From Vibrio atlanticus (lineage in GTDB: Bacteria > Pseudomonadota > Gammaproteobacteria > Enterobacterales > Vibrionaceae), in assembly GCF_024347315.1 (NCBI RefSeq), contig NZ_AP025460.1:1178001-1242000 (forward strand): 64,000 bases of DNA, read 5' to 3'. Shown here in pieces: positions 44,946-54,206 of this stretch (position 1 is the stretch's first letter; the number at the start of each line of letters is the position of its first letter). The position numbers were made by a program, and so were the translations under genes. The notes under the pieces were generated by a model, which saw only the letters and a list, made by a program, of their open reading frames with translations, made no database searches and was not told where the DNA came from.

Positions 44946-47111
44946 CTACTGAGTCTTTAGCAAGTCTAAAAAGAACGCGTATTCAAGTGCGTCTTCTTTT
45001 AATCGCTTAAATCGACCGGAAGCGCCACCGTGACCAGCTTCCATATCGGTTTTGAACAGCAGCACGTTGTTGTCTGTTTTCATCTCACGCAGCTTCGCCA
45101 CCCACTTCATGGGTTCAAAGTATTGCACTTGTGAGTCATGCAGGCCTGTTGTTACCAACATGTTCGGGTAGCTTTGAGCCTTCACATTGTCATATGGTGA
45201 GTAACCTAGCATGTAATCGTAATAGGTTTGCTCGTTCGGGTTGCCCCATTCGTCATACTCGTTGGTGGTGAGAGGAATCGATTCGTCAAGCATGGTTGTG
45301 ACAACGTCTACAAACGGAACATGTGCTCCGATGCCACGGTACAGTTCTGGTGCTTGGTTGATGATTGCGCCCATCAATAGACCGCCAGCAGAACCACCAA
45401 CGGCGAACACTTTATCTTGTGCGCCGTAGCCTTCTTCAACCAGCCCTTTGGTTACATCGATAAAGTCGTTGAACGTATTTTGTTTGGTCAGTTTTTTGCC
45501 ATCTTCATACCAAGGGCGACCAAGCATTTCTGAACCGCGGATGTGAGCTATCGCAAAAACAAAACCTCTATCCAGTAGGCTTAGGCGAGTTGAGCTGAAG
45601 GTAGGTTCAATCGTAGAGCCGTAAGAGCCATAGCCGTATTGGTAGATTGGGTTAGTGCCGTCCTTCTTGAATAAGTCTTTGCGATATACCAAAGACACAG
45701 GTACTTGCTTACCATCGCGAGCCGTTACCATAATTCGCTCTGATTGGTAGTTATCCGCTTCGAAATCACCCAATACAGGTGTTTGTTTCATGACTTCGGA
45801 TTCTCCTGAACTTAGGTCGAAATCATAGTAAGTACCTGGTGTGGTTAAGCTGCTGTAATAGACGCGAACTTTTGAGTTATCTAATTCATAGTTACTTGTT
45901 AGGTAAGCAGCAAAAGCAGTGTCGTTAAATTCAAGTGGGAACTCTTTCCCTGTTGAGAGTTGACGAACTTTCACTGTAGACAAGCCATTCGCACGTTGCT
46001 CGTAAACCAGATGGTCATCAAACAGCTCGAAGTCAACAAGCTGAGTATTCTCGTCAGCAGGAATGACATCGACCCATTTAGAGCGGTCATGCATCTCTTC
46101 AGCAGTGACTTTCATTAAACGGAAGTTGACCGCTTGGTAGTTGGTGTAGATGTAGTAACAATCACCTAGCTTAGCGATGCTGTACTCGATACCCGTTTCT
46201 CGTGGGTAGAAAGCTTCAGCTTTAGCGTTTGGGTTGTTGGCATCTATGACTGAAACACCGCTAGTTTCTGTACTCGAGTGCCAAATGTAGACCTGTTCAC
46301 CATCTTTGCTTTTGCTCAAAGAGGTGTAGTAAGCGCTGTCGGTTTCTTCGTAGATTAACTCATCGCTTGTCTGAGGTGTGCCCAAAACGTGACGGTAAAC
46401 TTGATAACCAAGTAATGTTTGTGGATCTTTTTTGATGTAGTAAAAGGCTTGGTTGTCGTTTTGCCATGCAATCGCGCTCGAAGCCCCTTCAATTTCATCT
46501 GTTAGGTATTCACCTGTCGTGAGGTCTTTAATCTTGATGGTGTAAATACGGCGGCTCAGCGTGTCTTCGCCATAGGCCAACAAGTTTTCGCTTGGGCTGA
46601 TCGTTAAGCCACCAATACTGAAAAATTCATGGTCTTTTGCTAGTTCGTTAACATCTAAGATGACTTGCTTGTCTGTACCTAAAAAGTCATTTTCACGCAA
46701 GTGAACTGGGTATTCGTTGTCACCTGTGACTTCATTCGAGTAGTAGTAGCTGCCTTTGCGAACTGGAACCGAATGGTCGTCTTTTTCGATTCGGCCTTTG
46801 ATCTCTTCAAATAACTGTTCTTGTGATGCTTCAGTGTGTTTCAGCACGGCCTCTGCGTACTGGTTTTCTTGCTCAAGATGCTGCAAGATCTCTGGGTCTT
46901 GGCGCTCATCATCACGCATCCAGTAATAATCATCGATTCGGGTATTACCATGAATCGTCATTGCATGAGGGACTTTCTTAGCTACGGGAGCTTGGGTTTG
47001 ATGTGCGATGAGTTGCGATGGAGAGTTGTGGTCCATGGTTGTTATTCCTTGATTGCTGCATCCGGCGACAAGTGCGGCCGATACGGCTAATGTGGTTAAA
47101 GCGAAACGCAT
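44946..47111 (-). CDS. ptrB: S9A prolyl-oligopeptidase / oligopeptidase B-like lipoprotein
   Basis: Serine peptidase cleaving short peptides, for oligopeptidase B after Arg or Lys. The catalytic serine is in VGGSAGGLLMG (about residue 560), with the aspartate and histidine near TTGLHDSQV and DMEAGHGGASG; a seven-bladed propeller precedes the hydrolase domain (about residues 100-440). The 721 residues exceed E. coli PtrB (686) because of an N-terminal lipoprotein signal with lipobox LVAGC (residues 14-18), so it is probably exported and membrane-anchored rather than cytosolic. AGGAT precedes the start. S9A is certain; PtrB as opposed to other S9A members is likely. Confidence 0.88.
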   Translation of the reverse strand: MRFALTTLAVSAALVAGCSNQGITTMDHNSPSQLIAHQTQAPVAKKVPHAMTIHGNTRIDDYYWMRDDERQDPEILQHLEQENQYAEAVLKHTEASQEQLFEEIKGRIEKDDHSVPVRKGSYYYSNEVTGDNEYPVHLRENDFLGTDKQVILDVNELAKDHEFFSIGGLTISPSENLLAYGEDTLSRRIYTIKIKDLTTGEYLTDEIEGASSAIAWQNDNQAFYYIKKDPQTLLGYQVYRHVLGTPQTSDELIYEETDSAYYTSLSKSKDGEQVYIWHSSTETSGVSVIDANNPNAKAEAFYPRETGIEYSIAKLGDCYYIYTNYQAVNFRLMKVTAEEMHDRSKWVDVIPADENTQLVDFELFDDHLVYEQRANGLSTVKVRQLSTGKEFPLEFNDTAFAAYLTSNYELDNSKVRVYYSSLTTPGTYYDFDLSSGESEVMKQTPVLGDFEADNYQSERIMVTARDGKQVPVSLVYRKDLFKKDGTNPIYQYGYGSYGSTIEPTFSSTRLSLLDRGFVFAIAHIRGSEMLGRPWYEDGKKLTKQNTFNDFIDVTKGLVEEGYGAQDKVFAVGGSAGGLLMGAIINQAPELYRGIGAHVPFVDVVTTMLDESIPLTTNEYDEWGNPNEQTYYDYMLGYSPYDNVKAQSYPNMLVTTGLHDSQVQYFEPMKWVAKLREMKTDNNVLLFKTDMEAGHGGASGRFKRLKEDALEYAFFLDLLKTQ

Positions 47112-47302
47112 CTGTATATCCTATTGTGTACCTTACTCGTTTTAATGCCAGCATCCTTTAGTGGTTAGTTTTCTTCCAGTGATGTTATTTATAATTGGAT
47201 TCTGGATTGGTACTTTCAGCGTAAGTGTCTGTTATTGTTTTCAATAAATCAAAGTAATGTTTAATGGAATCGATGGTAGATGTGAGCTGGGGGAAAACGT
47301 GC

Positions 47303-47340
47303 AATGAAAAAGGGACACACTTTTCAGTCTGTCCCTCTTC
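47303..47340 (-). terminator. Terminator after the emrD-like gene
   Basis: On the minus strand AGGGACA ... TGTCCCTTTTT; positioned 28 bp after the emrD-like stop and before ptrB. Confidence 0.82.
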
Positions 47341-47367
47341 GTTGTTTGAGCTGAGGTAGAGTTTACT

Positions 47368-48573
47368 TTAGATAGCCAATGGCATTTCGTTTGAATGGTC
47401 AGGTTTACGATTAACCCAACGTAAACCAAGCATGGCGATGAATGACATTGCAATCATCAAGCAACCGAGCGGAAGTTGGTCTTGAGCTGGGAAGAACGAG
47501 GCCAGTAGTGTTGCGATGCCAGCACCTAGATTTTGCATACCACCCAAAATTGCACCTCCAGTACCTGCGTGGTACGGGAATGGCGAAAGCGCCCCTGTTG
47601 TTGCCGCCGGGAATAAGATACCAGCGCCCAAAAAGTAAATCGTAGCACCACCGATCAAAGTTAATGCTGTTGTTTGACCAAATAGACCTGGTATCAACAC
47701 CACGGTAGACCCTACCAAGATAGCAACTAGTCCAACATTCAGAGCGCGGCGCTCACTGCTACGTTGTGCGATGTAACTGGATAGGCCAGCACCGACTAAG
47801 TAACCTGGAATGGGTAATACAAACAACAAGCTTACTGTGGTTGCTGGCAAGCCAAGTACTCCGCCAAGTAATACACCTGCCGCAGCTTCAAATACCGCTA
47901 CACCTGCAAATGTTGCGACCAATACCAATAAGAAACCTTGGAAACGTTTGTCAGATAGAACGAACTTGTAGCTGTTGGCAACCGATTCATGTTTGCGTCG
48001 TTCTTTTGGCAGAGTTTCCATCATGCTCGTCATCATGGTAATCACCACTGCGATACCAAACAGCGCCAGGAACAAGTAGCTAGAACGCCAACCGAAAGCT
48101 TCTGTTAAGTACCCACCTAATACAGGAGCCATCAATGGTGAGAAAATCACACACATGCTAATTAAGCTGTTTGCGCGGTGCAGTTCTGCGCCTTCAAAAC
48201 AGTCGCGAGTCAATGTACGAGACATCGCACCACCACAACCGATGCCTAAACCTTGTATAAAGCTACCTGCTAAGAACCATTCATATTCGTGAGCAAACAA
48301 TGCTACCAAAGTACCGATGATGTAGATGATCAAACCGACAACGATGATTGGTTTGCGACCTAGGCGATCAGAAAGTGGACCGTATGCAAACTGCGACAGA
48401 CCATAAGGGATCAGGTAGCACGCCATCACAGCTTGAAGCGAAGATGCTGAAACCAAGAACTCACCCGCCATATGACCGATAGAAGGCACGTACATCGTTT
48501 GAGTCATTTGACCCACGGCAGTCAGGATAGCGATTAAAAAGGTAAGTTTCGCTAATGGAAACGAGGCGGACAT
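47368..48573 (-). CDS. emrD: EmrD-like multidrug efflux MFS transporter
   Basis: Proton-coupled 12-helix exporter of the Bcr/CflA-EmrD group. It aligns with E. coli EmrD throughout (AVGQMTQTMYVPSIGHMA, the A-motif GPLSDRLGRKP, GAMSRTLTRDCFE, FEAAAGVLLGGVLGL, LGGMQNLGAG). I start at 48573 (MSASFPLAKLTFL) because TGGAGAG is 8 bp upstream; the frame is open for 41 more codons without homologous content. This gives 401 residues. Substrates are not deducible. Confidence 0.88.
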   Translation of the reverse strand: MSASFPLAKLTFLIAILTAVGQMTQTMYVPSIGHMAGEFLVSASSLQAVMACYLIPYGLSQFAYGPLSDRLGRKPIIVVGLIIYIIGTLVALFAHEYEWFLAGSFIQGLGIGCGGAMSRTLTRDCFEGAELHRANSLISMCVIFSPLMAPVLGGYLTEAFGWRSSYLFLALFGIAVVITMMTSMMETLPKERRKHESVANSYKFVLSDKRFQGFLLVLVATFAGVAVFEAAAGVLLGGVLGLPATTVSLLFVLPIPGYLVGAGLSSYIAQRSSERRALNVGLVAILVGSTVVLIPGLFGQTTALTLIGGATIYFLGAGILFPAATTGALSPFPYHAGTGGAILGGMQNLGAGIATLLASFFPAQDQLPLGCLMIAMSFIAMLGLRWVNRKPDHSNEMPLAI

Positions 48574-49085
48574 TTGCGTATCTCTCCAAAAATTAGGACG
48601 TAAAAAGCCTTGACGTTCCATTAAGGAGAGCCAAATAAGTAAAGTAACCTGGGAATCTAGGCGCGAGATATTAGAGATTGAGCATCTACTTAGCAACCAA
48701 AAAGTGTGAAGTTGATCAAGATAAAAATCTATAGCTTGGATTATAAAAACTAATCCGAATTTATTGAGGTTATAAAATAAAAGGAGTTATTGGCTTCCTT
48801 GAAATGTTGCAATTACTCTGAATCAATTTACGTTATTCATGACCGGAAGCGTAGGCACAAAGAAGCCTAAGTCTGACAAGCTGAAAGCTCTTGAAATCAA
48901 AGCAATAACAGACAAAATACACGATTTATTAACATTTCTATAAACTTTCGTTTTATATGCACGTAATTTGTGCTGTAATTATCCGCTAAGCTATTCGTCT
49001 AACTCATTCACATTGTGCATAGCAGTTTGTTACTAATGTGATGGTTACGGTTATGGAAGTCTTTTGGCTTAAATAAGGATATTAA
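48574..49085. other. Divergent intergenic region between emrD and the chemoreceptor gene (512 bp)
   Basis: AT-rich, no gene seen. AAGGA at about 49074 serves the chemoreceptor start. I cannot identify flagellar sigma-28 promoter boxes. Confidence 0.5.
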
Positions 49086-51203
49086 ATGCGCTCTCTATCA
49101 GTACAGTGGAAAATAACCCTCTTAGCAGGTTGTTGTTTAATCATTACGTCACTGTCTCTCATTGGTTTCTCGATCTACAACGCGACGAGCAATCAACAGG
49201 TCATAAAATCTCAAAGCTCAGAATCGGTGATTAACAAAACTCAACAGTTGTTGGCATCCGTTTCTCAGCTTAATGCTCAGGAAACTCAACGTTATGTCGA
49301 TGAAGCTATTTATCGAGCAGAAATGTTGGCTTCTAGTGCTCAGTTTCTAAAGAACAACGCAGACGAAAACTTTACCCCAAGTGAAGAGCTTCGTACTGCG
49401 TTAGATGAAATGGTTCGTCGTTCTGTTTTGAACTTTGATTCTATTCAAGGAGCTTACCTAGTCTTCAAGCCCGATTTACTTGATGCTGAAGATGCGAATT
49501 ATGTCGATGCGGATTATGTCGGCTCGAATGAAAGAGGGCGTTTTGCTCCTTATTGGAAGGTCGCAGATAATGGCGAGAACGTTCTTCCAAACGTGTTATC
49601 AGAATCAACATTGAGTGATAACAGCAATAGCGAACGCTTTTTCTGTCCTTTGTCATCTGGCCAAACGTGTATTAGTACGCCAAGAGTTGTGAGTAGCGGT
49701 GGTCAAGAACTGCTTACGTCTTCGATTTCGGTGCCTATCATCGTTGATGATGTAGCGATTGGTTTCTTGGGCATCGACTTAAGGCTCGATGGTTTGACCA
49801 ATGTTGTCACTCAATCGGATCAAAGCTTGTTTGAAGGTGCAGGCGCGGTTTACGTCGTGAGTTTAGATGGTTCCGTTATCGCTTCTGATGATCAAAGTAT
49901 TGCGGTTGGTTCGAGTTTTCAAAGCAACAATACAAGTAGCGATCTAATGACGGACTTTATCTTTGGTGGTGAAGTCACGACTCAATGGAGTGAGAATGGT
50001 GAGTGGTTACTCGCATTTGCACCTGTTGTTGCCGCCAATCAAACTTGGGGTGTGCTGTTTGAGATTCCAAGAGAGAGTGTGGTTGCTGACGCGAATCAAT
50101 TGGATGCCATTATTAGTACTAAGCTAAGTGAAGGTATTAAGACTGAAGTGATTGCGGGTATTAGCTTTATTCTTTTCGGTCTAGCGATCATCGCTTTTGC
50201 TTCACTGTCCATTGTTAAGCCTATTCGACAGGTAGTTGAGAGACTGAACGATATTGCTTCTGGTGAAGGTGATTTAACGCAACGCTTGGAAGTGAAATCT
50301 CAAGACGAAATTGGTCAGTTGTCACAAGGGTTTAACCTGTTCTTAGACAAGCTTCAACACACTATTAAAGAGGTGATTCAGACCACTGAGCAAGTGGCGA
50401 GCACGACAAGCCAGGCGAAGACCTCTGCATCAAGTACTCGTGAAAGTAGTGAGTCTCAGTTTAAAGAAGTGGATCTTGTGGCGACCGCGGCAGAAGAGAT
50501 GACTCAGACTTCGGGCTTAGTGGTACAAAATGCTGAAATAGCCGTTGATGCCGCTTGTGAAGCGAATCGTTCTGCTCAGCAAGGCCAACAGGTTATCGAA
50601 CTTTCTGCCGGTGAAATGAGAAAGCTGGTGGATCGTATGTCGAGCGCCGTGCCTATTGTTGAAGAGTTGGCTAAAAATAACGGTAACATCACTGAGATCT
50701 TAAGTGTGATTGAAGGGATCTCTGAGCAAACCAACTTACTGGCATTGAATGCCGCGATTGAAGCGGCTCGTGCAGGTGAGCAAGGTCGAGGTTTTGCCGT
50801 CGTTGCTGATGAGGTAAGAAATCTCGCAAGCCGCACACAGTCATCGGTTGGTGAAATCAGAGCGGTGATCGACAAAGTCCACGCGGGCACTCAAGATGTC
50901 GTTGAAGCGATACAAGAAGGTAATATTCTCGCTAACGACACGGCATTACATGTTCAAAAAGCGGTCGAAGATCTGGGTTCGATCTTTACTTCTATAGAAG
51001 CGATCAGTGATATGAACAACCAGATCGTGAGAGCGGCAGAAGAGCAACAATCGGTTTCCGGTGAAGTGAACCAAAGTGTCGTTAATATCCGTGATTTGAG
51101 TGCGAAGATCTTGGATCAAGCCGCAGCTTCTGAACAAGTGGGTAGCGAAATTGACCAACTGTCCCAACAGCAGCAGAAACTGGTTAACCAGTTCAAGGTT
51201 TAG
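49086..51203 (+). CDS. Methyl-accepting chemotaxis protein with periplasmic Cache sensor
   Basis: Transmembrane chemoreceptor feeding CheA via CheW/CheV. The N-terminal TM helix (about residues 11-31) is followed by a large periplasmic region (about 32-350) that looks like a double Cache domain ([43 protein letters not shown], short conserved core). The second TM (about 357-378) leads to HAMP ([13 protein letters not shown]) and the signalling domain with the hairpin tip [20 protein letters not shown] and [15 protein letters not shown]. The 705 residues are typical of Vibrio receptors. No C-terminal CheR-docking pentapeptide is visible. The ligand is unknown. Confidence 0.93.
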   Translation: MRSLSVQWKITLLAGCCLIITSLSLIGFSIYNATSNQQVIKSQSSESVINKTQQLLASVSQLNAQETQRYVDEAIYRAEMLASSAQFLKNNADENFTPSEELRTALDEMVRRSVLNFDSIQGAYLVFKPDLLDAEDANYVDADYVGSNERGRFAPYWKVADNGENVLPNVLSESTLSDNSNSERFFCPLSSGQTCISTPRVVSSGGQELLTSSISVPIIVDDVAIGFLGIDLRLDGLTNVVTQSDQSLFEGAGAVYVVSLDGSVIASDDQSIAVGSSFQSNNTSSDLMTDFIFGGEVTTQWSENGEWLLAFAPVVAANQTWGVLFEIPRESVVADANQLDAIISTKLSEGIKTEVIAGISFILFGLAIIAFASLSIVKPIRQVVERLNDIASGEGDLTQRLEVKSQDEIGQLSQGFNLFLDKLQHTIKEVIQTTEQVASTTSQAKTSASSTRESSESQFKEVDLVATAAEEMTQTSGLVVQNAEIAVDAACEANRSAQQGQQVIELSAGEMRKLVDRMSSAVPIVEELAKNNGNITEILSVIEGISEQTNLLALNAAIEAARAGEQGRGFAVVADEVRNLASRTQSSVGEIRAVIDKVHAGTQDVVEAIQEGNILANDTALHVQKAVEDLGSIFTSIEAISDMNNQIVRAAEEQQSVSGEVNQSVVNIRDLSAKILDQAAASEQVGSEIDQLSQQQQKLVNQFKV

Positions 51204-51251
51204 TCTAGTTGTTCACTGTATCGCTTTTAAGCTTAGTTAACAATTGAATAG

Positions 51252-51289
51252 AAAAAGGGACAAATGAAGATTTCATTTGTCCCTTTTAT
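51252..51289. terminator. Terminator between the chemoreceptor gene and roxA
   Basis: AAAAAGGGACAAATGA agat TTCATTTGTCCCTTTT hairpin between convergent genes. Confidence 0.9.
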
Positions 51290-51347
51290 TTTTCTTGGGT
51301 TCTAACGCTCTAGGGCTAGGCGATATCCGCGAAACCGATTAACGAAG

Positions 51348-52481
51348 TTAGTCTTCGATAAACCAGTAACCTTTATTCACCAATTCCGTCACGACGGTTA
51401 CACCTGAAGGAGAAAGATGAGTTGTTGAGTTAATTACCGAATCATCACACAGTACGTTTAGTAGCGAAGAATCAGCCTGTTCAACTTTAACGACTTCTCC
51501 ATTGATGTAAGCTGTGTTGCTTTCATTCTCATGGTATAGCGCCTTTAATCCCGATACTCGACAGATCTCGCCTTCTGACTCTAAGTGCTGAGCGATCTCT
51601 TCTTCTGTCCATAATGGCTCAGGAGCGACGATATCAAGCTGGTGGCGTGATTGGCTTAGCAGACACCCCATGAATTCACTGATGGTTTCAGGTTGCTCTA
51701 GTGCAGATTTCAACATGTCAGTGAGATTGCTTAAATCCGATGAACGAATTTTGCCGTAGCCTTCTTGCGTTTTGAACTCTGGATCATGCAGGTGAACATC
51801 ACCCATATCATGAGCAAGTACAAAGTCGGCAAAGTTGCTGATCAGCTCTTGTTCTTTAGGGGAGCGGTAGCCAATAGAGTAGCTCATTGACGGCTCTAAA
51901 GTGTTCCCTTCATGCGGGAAACCTGGTGGGATATAAAGGATATCGCCTGGCTCTAAAGTTTCATCAATGATCGGGTCAAAACTTTCGATTTGACGAAGTG
52001 CAGAAGCTTGAACGGTCTCTTTGTATTGGCCAATATCTTTTGCGCCGACTTTCCACTGGCGTTTACCTTGGCCTTGAATGATGAATACATCGTATTGATC
52101 AATATGGGGGCCTACGCCACCTTCTGGTGCTGAATAGCAGATCATTAGATCGTCGAATAACCAGTTTGGTAACGCTTGGAACGCTTCAGTCAGCTGATTG
52201 GCACCCTGATGCCAGTGGTTAGCCGCTTGAACGATCAATTGCCAATGTGTTTCAGTGAGTTCGCCAAACTTCTCTTCGGAGAATGGACCATGTTCTGCAG
52301 TCCATTGGTTGTCGAGATTAGAAACAAAGCGAGAATCCACTTCTTCTTCCATCGATAAACCAGCAAGTTCTTCCGGCGAAATTGGGTCGACGAAGTTTTG
52401 GAAGCCACCTTTCAAGATGGTTGGTTTTTTATGCCAGTAGTTTTCAAGAAACTCGGGCATAGAAAAGCTAAGTTGGTACAT
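51348..52481 (-). CDS. roxA: Ribosomal protein uL16 arginine hydroxylase (RoxA/YcfD)
   Basis: Fe(II)/2-oxoglutarate-dependent JmjC oxygenase that hydroxylates an arginine of ribosomal protein L16 in E. coli. The Fe-binding HxD is in GGVGPHIDQYDVFIIQGQGK and the distal histidine in IPPGFPHEGNTLE. The 377 residues match YcfD (373). A CAGGA site precedes the start, and a 70-bp tandem array begins 19 bp upstream. It lies downstream of priC and rsmS on the same strand, so changes in the array could affect its leader. Confidence 0.93.
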   Translation of the reverse strand: MYQLSFSMPEFLENYWHKKPTILKGGFQNFVDPISPEELAGLSMEEEVDSRFVSNLDNQWTAEHGPFSEEKFGELTETHWQLIVQAANHWHQGANQLTEAFQALPNWLFDDLMICYSAPEGGVGPHIDQYDVFIIQGQGKRQWKVGAKDIGQYKETVQASALRQIESFDPIIDETLEPGDILYIPPGFPHEGNTLEPSMSYSIGYRSPKEQELISNFADFVLAHDMGDVHLHDPEFKTQEGYGKIRSSDLSNLTDMLKSALEQPETISEFMGCLLSQSRHQLDIVAPEPLWTEEEIAQHLESEGEICRVSGLKALYHENESNTAYINGEVVKVEQADSSLLNVLCDDSVINSTTHLSPSGVTVVTELVNKGYWFIED

Positions 52482-52500
52482 GTGAATCCTGTATGTTTTT

Positions 52501-52570
52501 ATGCTAGATGCTAGATGCTAGATGCTAGATGCTAGATGCTAGATGCTAGATGCTAGATGCTAGATGCTAG
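52501..52570. repeat. Perfect tandem array (ATGCTAG)x10
   Basis: Exactly ten identical 7-bp units over 70 bp. On both strands it contains TAG, and since 7 is not a multiple of 3 a stop appears in every frame within 21 bp. Its right edge encodes the last five residues and stop of rsmS (52553-52570), and its left edge is 19 bp from the roxA start. Confidence 0.98.
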
Positions 52571-52723
52571 TTTGGCTTGTAAATCTTGTTGGACAATCTT
52601 AATTGCTTCTAACGCAACCTTTGGGTCGATTTCGTTGCTTTCGAGCAGATAGATCAGGTCGACAGCTAACTTAACTTCTTCCGGGGCGTTATCCAGTGGT
52701 GATGATGGGTTATCAGTGTTCAT
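52553..52723 (-). CDS. rsmS: RsmS / YbaM-family small protein (DUF2496), 56 aa
   Basis: ATG at 52723 to TAG at 52553. It begins [20 protein letters not shown] and continues [20 protein letters not shown], closely similar to E. coli YbaM ([20 protein letters not shown]), the partner gene of priC; YbaM/RsmS is reported to influence virulence regulation in related bacteria, but the mechanism is unclear. It overlaps the priC end by 11 bp. The last five residues, LASSI, and the stop codon come from the ATGCTAG array, so its C-terminus is set by the repeat. It is short and easily missed. Confidence 0.9.
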   Translation of the reverse strand: [56 protein letters not shown]

Positions 52724-53261
52724 TTCGCTTGGGGTTCTCTAAGTTAATCAGTCTCTCAATATTTTTCATTGAGTCTTCGCAGCGTTCTAATCGTTCTTTT
52801 GCTAATTGCCAAGCCTCGTCCGCTTTTTTCTTACTGTGGCGAGGCGCAGAATCAAACGCTAACTTGCGTACTCGTACTAAATCGACCAGTCGCTTTTGCC
52901 AATCTTGGTGCTGAGCGAGTTCGTTGTATAGGTCGTTAAGGTTTTTTCCTGACTTACTTTTTCGATCTAACCTTAAATCATGGTTGGCTAGTTCTCTTTG
53001 GATTGCAGCTATCTGATTAGTGAGTTTTTCTGTCAGGTAGTTGGCCCGAGAAGCAGTAAGTTGGTTTGTCGCTTGTTCTCGAACAATAGTGTTGTACGTT
53101 GCCTGAGTTTCGAGTGCGTAGGGCAGTAAAATAGAAGAGCTGCACTTAAACAAGGTTCTATCGAACAAGGCTTGATGATAAGCCCCTCGAGATTTATCAA
53201 CCTGCGAGCAATGGCCAATTAAGGTATCAATGACGCTTTTTAATTTAGAGAAGTGATTCAT
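52713..53261 (-). CDS. priC: Primosomal replication protein N'' (PriC)
   Basis: Helps reload DnaB at stalled replication forks. The 182-residue helical, basic protein matches PriC in length and in the core pattern (ALFDRTLFKCSSSILLPYAL; LYNELAQHQDWQKRLVDLVR, with R/K-rich surroundings). The gene pair priC-rsmS(ybaM) is as in E. coli. AAGG precedes the start. Sequence conservation in this family is low, so gene context adds weight. Overlaps rsmS by 11 bp. Confidence 0.88.
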   Translation of the reverse strand: MNHFSKLKSVIDTLIGHCSQVDKSRGAYHQALFDRTLFKCSSSILLPYALETQATYNTIVREQATNQLTASRANYLTEKLTNQIAAIQRELANHDLRLDRKSKSGKNLNDLYNELAQHQDWQKRLVDLVRVRKLAFDSAPRHSKKKADEAWQLAKERLERCEDSMKNIERLINLENPKRNEH

Positions 53262-53274
53262 TTTACTTACCTTG

Positions 53275-53298
53275 GGCGACTGGCGACTGGCGACTGGG
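53275..53298. repeat. Short 7-bp tandem repeat (GGCGACT)x3
   Basis: GGCGACTGGCGACTGGCGAC and then TGGG: three units between the TSUP gene stop and the priC start. It has the same 7-bp period as the CTAG arrays but a different sequence. Confidence 0.9.
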
Positions 53299-54078
53299 TT
53301 ATAAGGTTACAAACCAAGCTTCGTAAGCCAGCTTAATCGCAAGTACGCTTACAACAGTCACAAAGACAGGTCGTATAAATGTAGCACCGAAACGAATAGC
53401 AGAATGTGCCCCAACAAATGCTCCAGCCATCAAACAAAGACCCATAGTTAAACCAAGAACCCAATCAATATGACCAAGAATTGCGAAGGTAACCAAAGAC
53501 GTAAAGTTACTGGTAAAGTTCATGGCTTTAGATAGACCTGAAGCAAGTAAGATATTGAGACGATAAAGCGCCATCGAGCTCACAGTCCAAAAAGCGCCGG
53601 TTCCTGGGCCTGCAACACCATCATAAAAGCCGAGAATGAATCCTTGGTACTTTTGCTTTCTCTTGAGTACCGGGCACGGTTTAGGAGACACATTATGGCT
53701 CACATCTGGAGTCTTATGAAAAATGGTATAGACCGCTGCTGCAAGAATGACTAGCGGTAATACCTTCTCTAACCACTCTGTGCTTATGGCATCAACAGTC
53801 AGGGTGCCGATTGTTGCACCTATTAAAGTAGATATGAAAGCACTGACCCAACATTCAGGTTTGAACAGCTTCTTGCGATAGTAAGTAAAAGCGGCTGTTG
53901 ATGAGGCGAATGTTGCGGCCAGCTTATTAGTACCGAGTGCAATGTGTGGTGGTAAACCAAGCGATAGCAAAGCTGGTACAGTTAACATTCCTCCGCCACC
54001 GGCGACAGCATCAATAAAGCCTGCAGCAAATGCAACCAAGGCAAGTATGACCAACATGGTTGGCTCAATCATTTCCAT
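53299..54078 (-). CDS. TSUP-family (TauE/SafE) membrane permease
   Basis: A 259-residue membrane protein with 7-8 TM helices of the sulfite-exporter TauE/SafE family (DUF81), carriers of sulfur-containing organic anions. The N-terminal repeat signature AAGFIDAVAGGGGMLTVPAL and ALGTNKLAATFASSTAAFTY are diagnostic, and the second half repeats the pattern (GFYDGVAGPGTGAFW, LLASGLSKAMNFTSN). Substrate unknown. Starts at 54078 or 54072 are equally possible. It is between priC and dinG on the same strand. Confidence 0.9.
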   Translation of the reverse strand: MEMIEPTMLVILALVAFAAGFIDAVAGGGGMLTVPALLSLGLPPHIALGTNKLAATFASSTAAFTYYRKKLFKPECWVSAFISTLIGATIGTLTVDAISTEWLEKVLPLVILAAAVYTIFHKTPDVSHNVSPKPCPVLKRKQKYQGFILGFYDGVAGPGTGAFWTVSSMALYRLNILLASGLSKAMNFTSNFTSLVTFAILGHIDWVLGLTMGLCLMAGAFVGAHSAIRFGATFIRPVFVTVVSVLAIKLAYEAWFVTL

Positions 54079-54206
54079 AAATAGCTAGTGTTCTCGTTAT
54101 CGGCTGTTCGGGCAGCCACATGAAGAATCGAGGGATTAGTCATGCTGGGTTGTGAATGCAAGGGCCTAGCGATGGCAGACCCATAACTACCACGAGGGTA
54201 GAAAAA

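Noticed and set aside
52501..52570. CRISPR-like array
   Set aside because: Units are 7 bp with no spacers and there are no cas genes; it is a simple tandem repeat.
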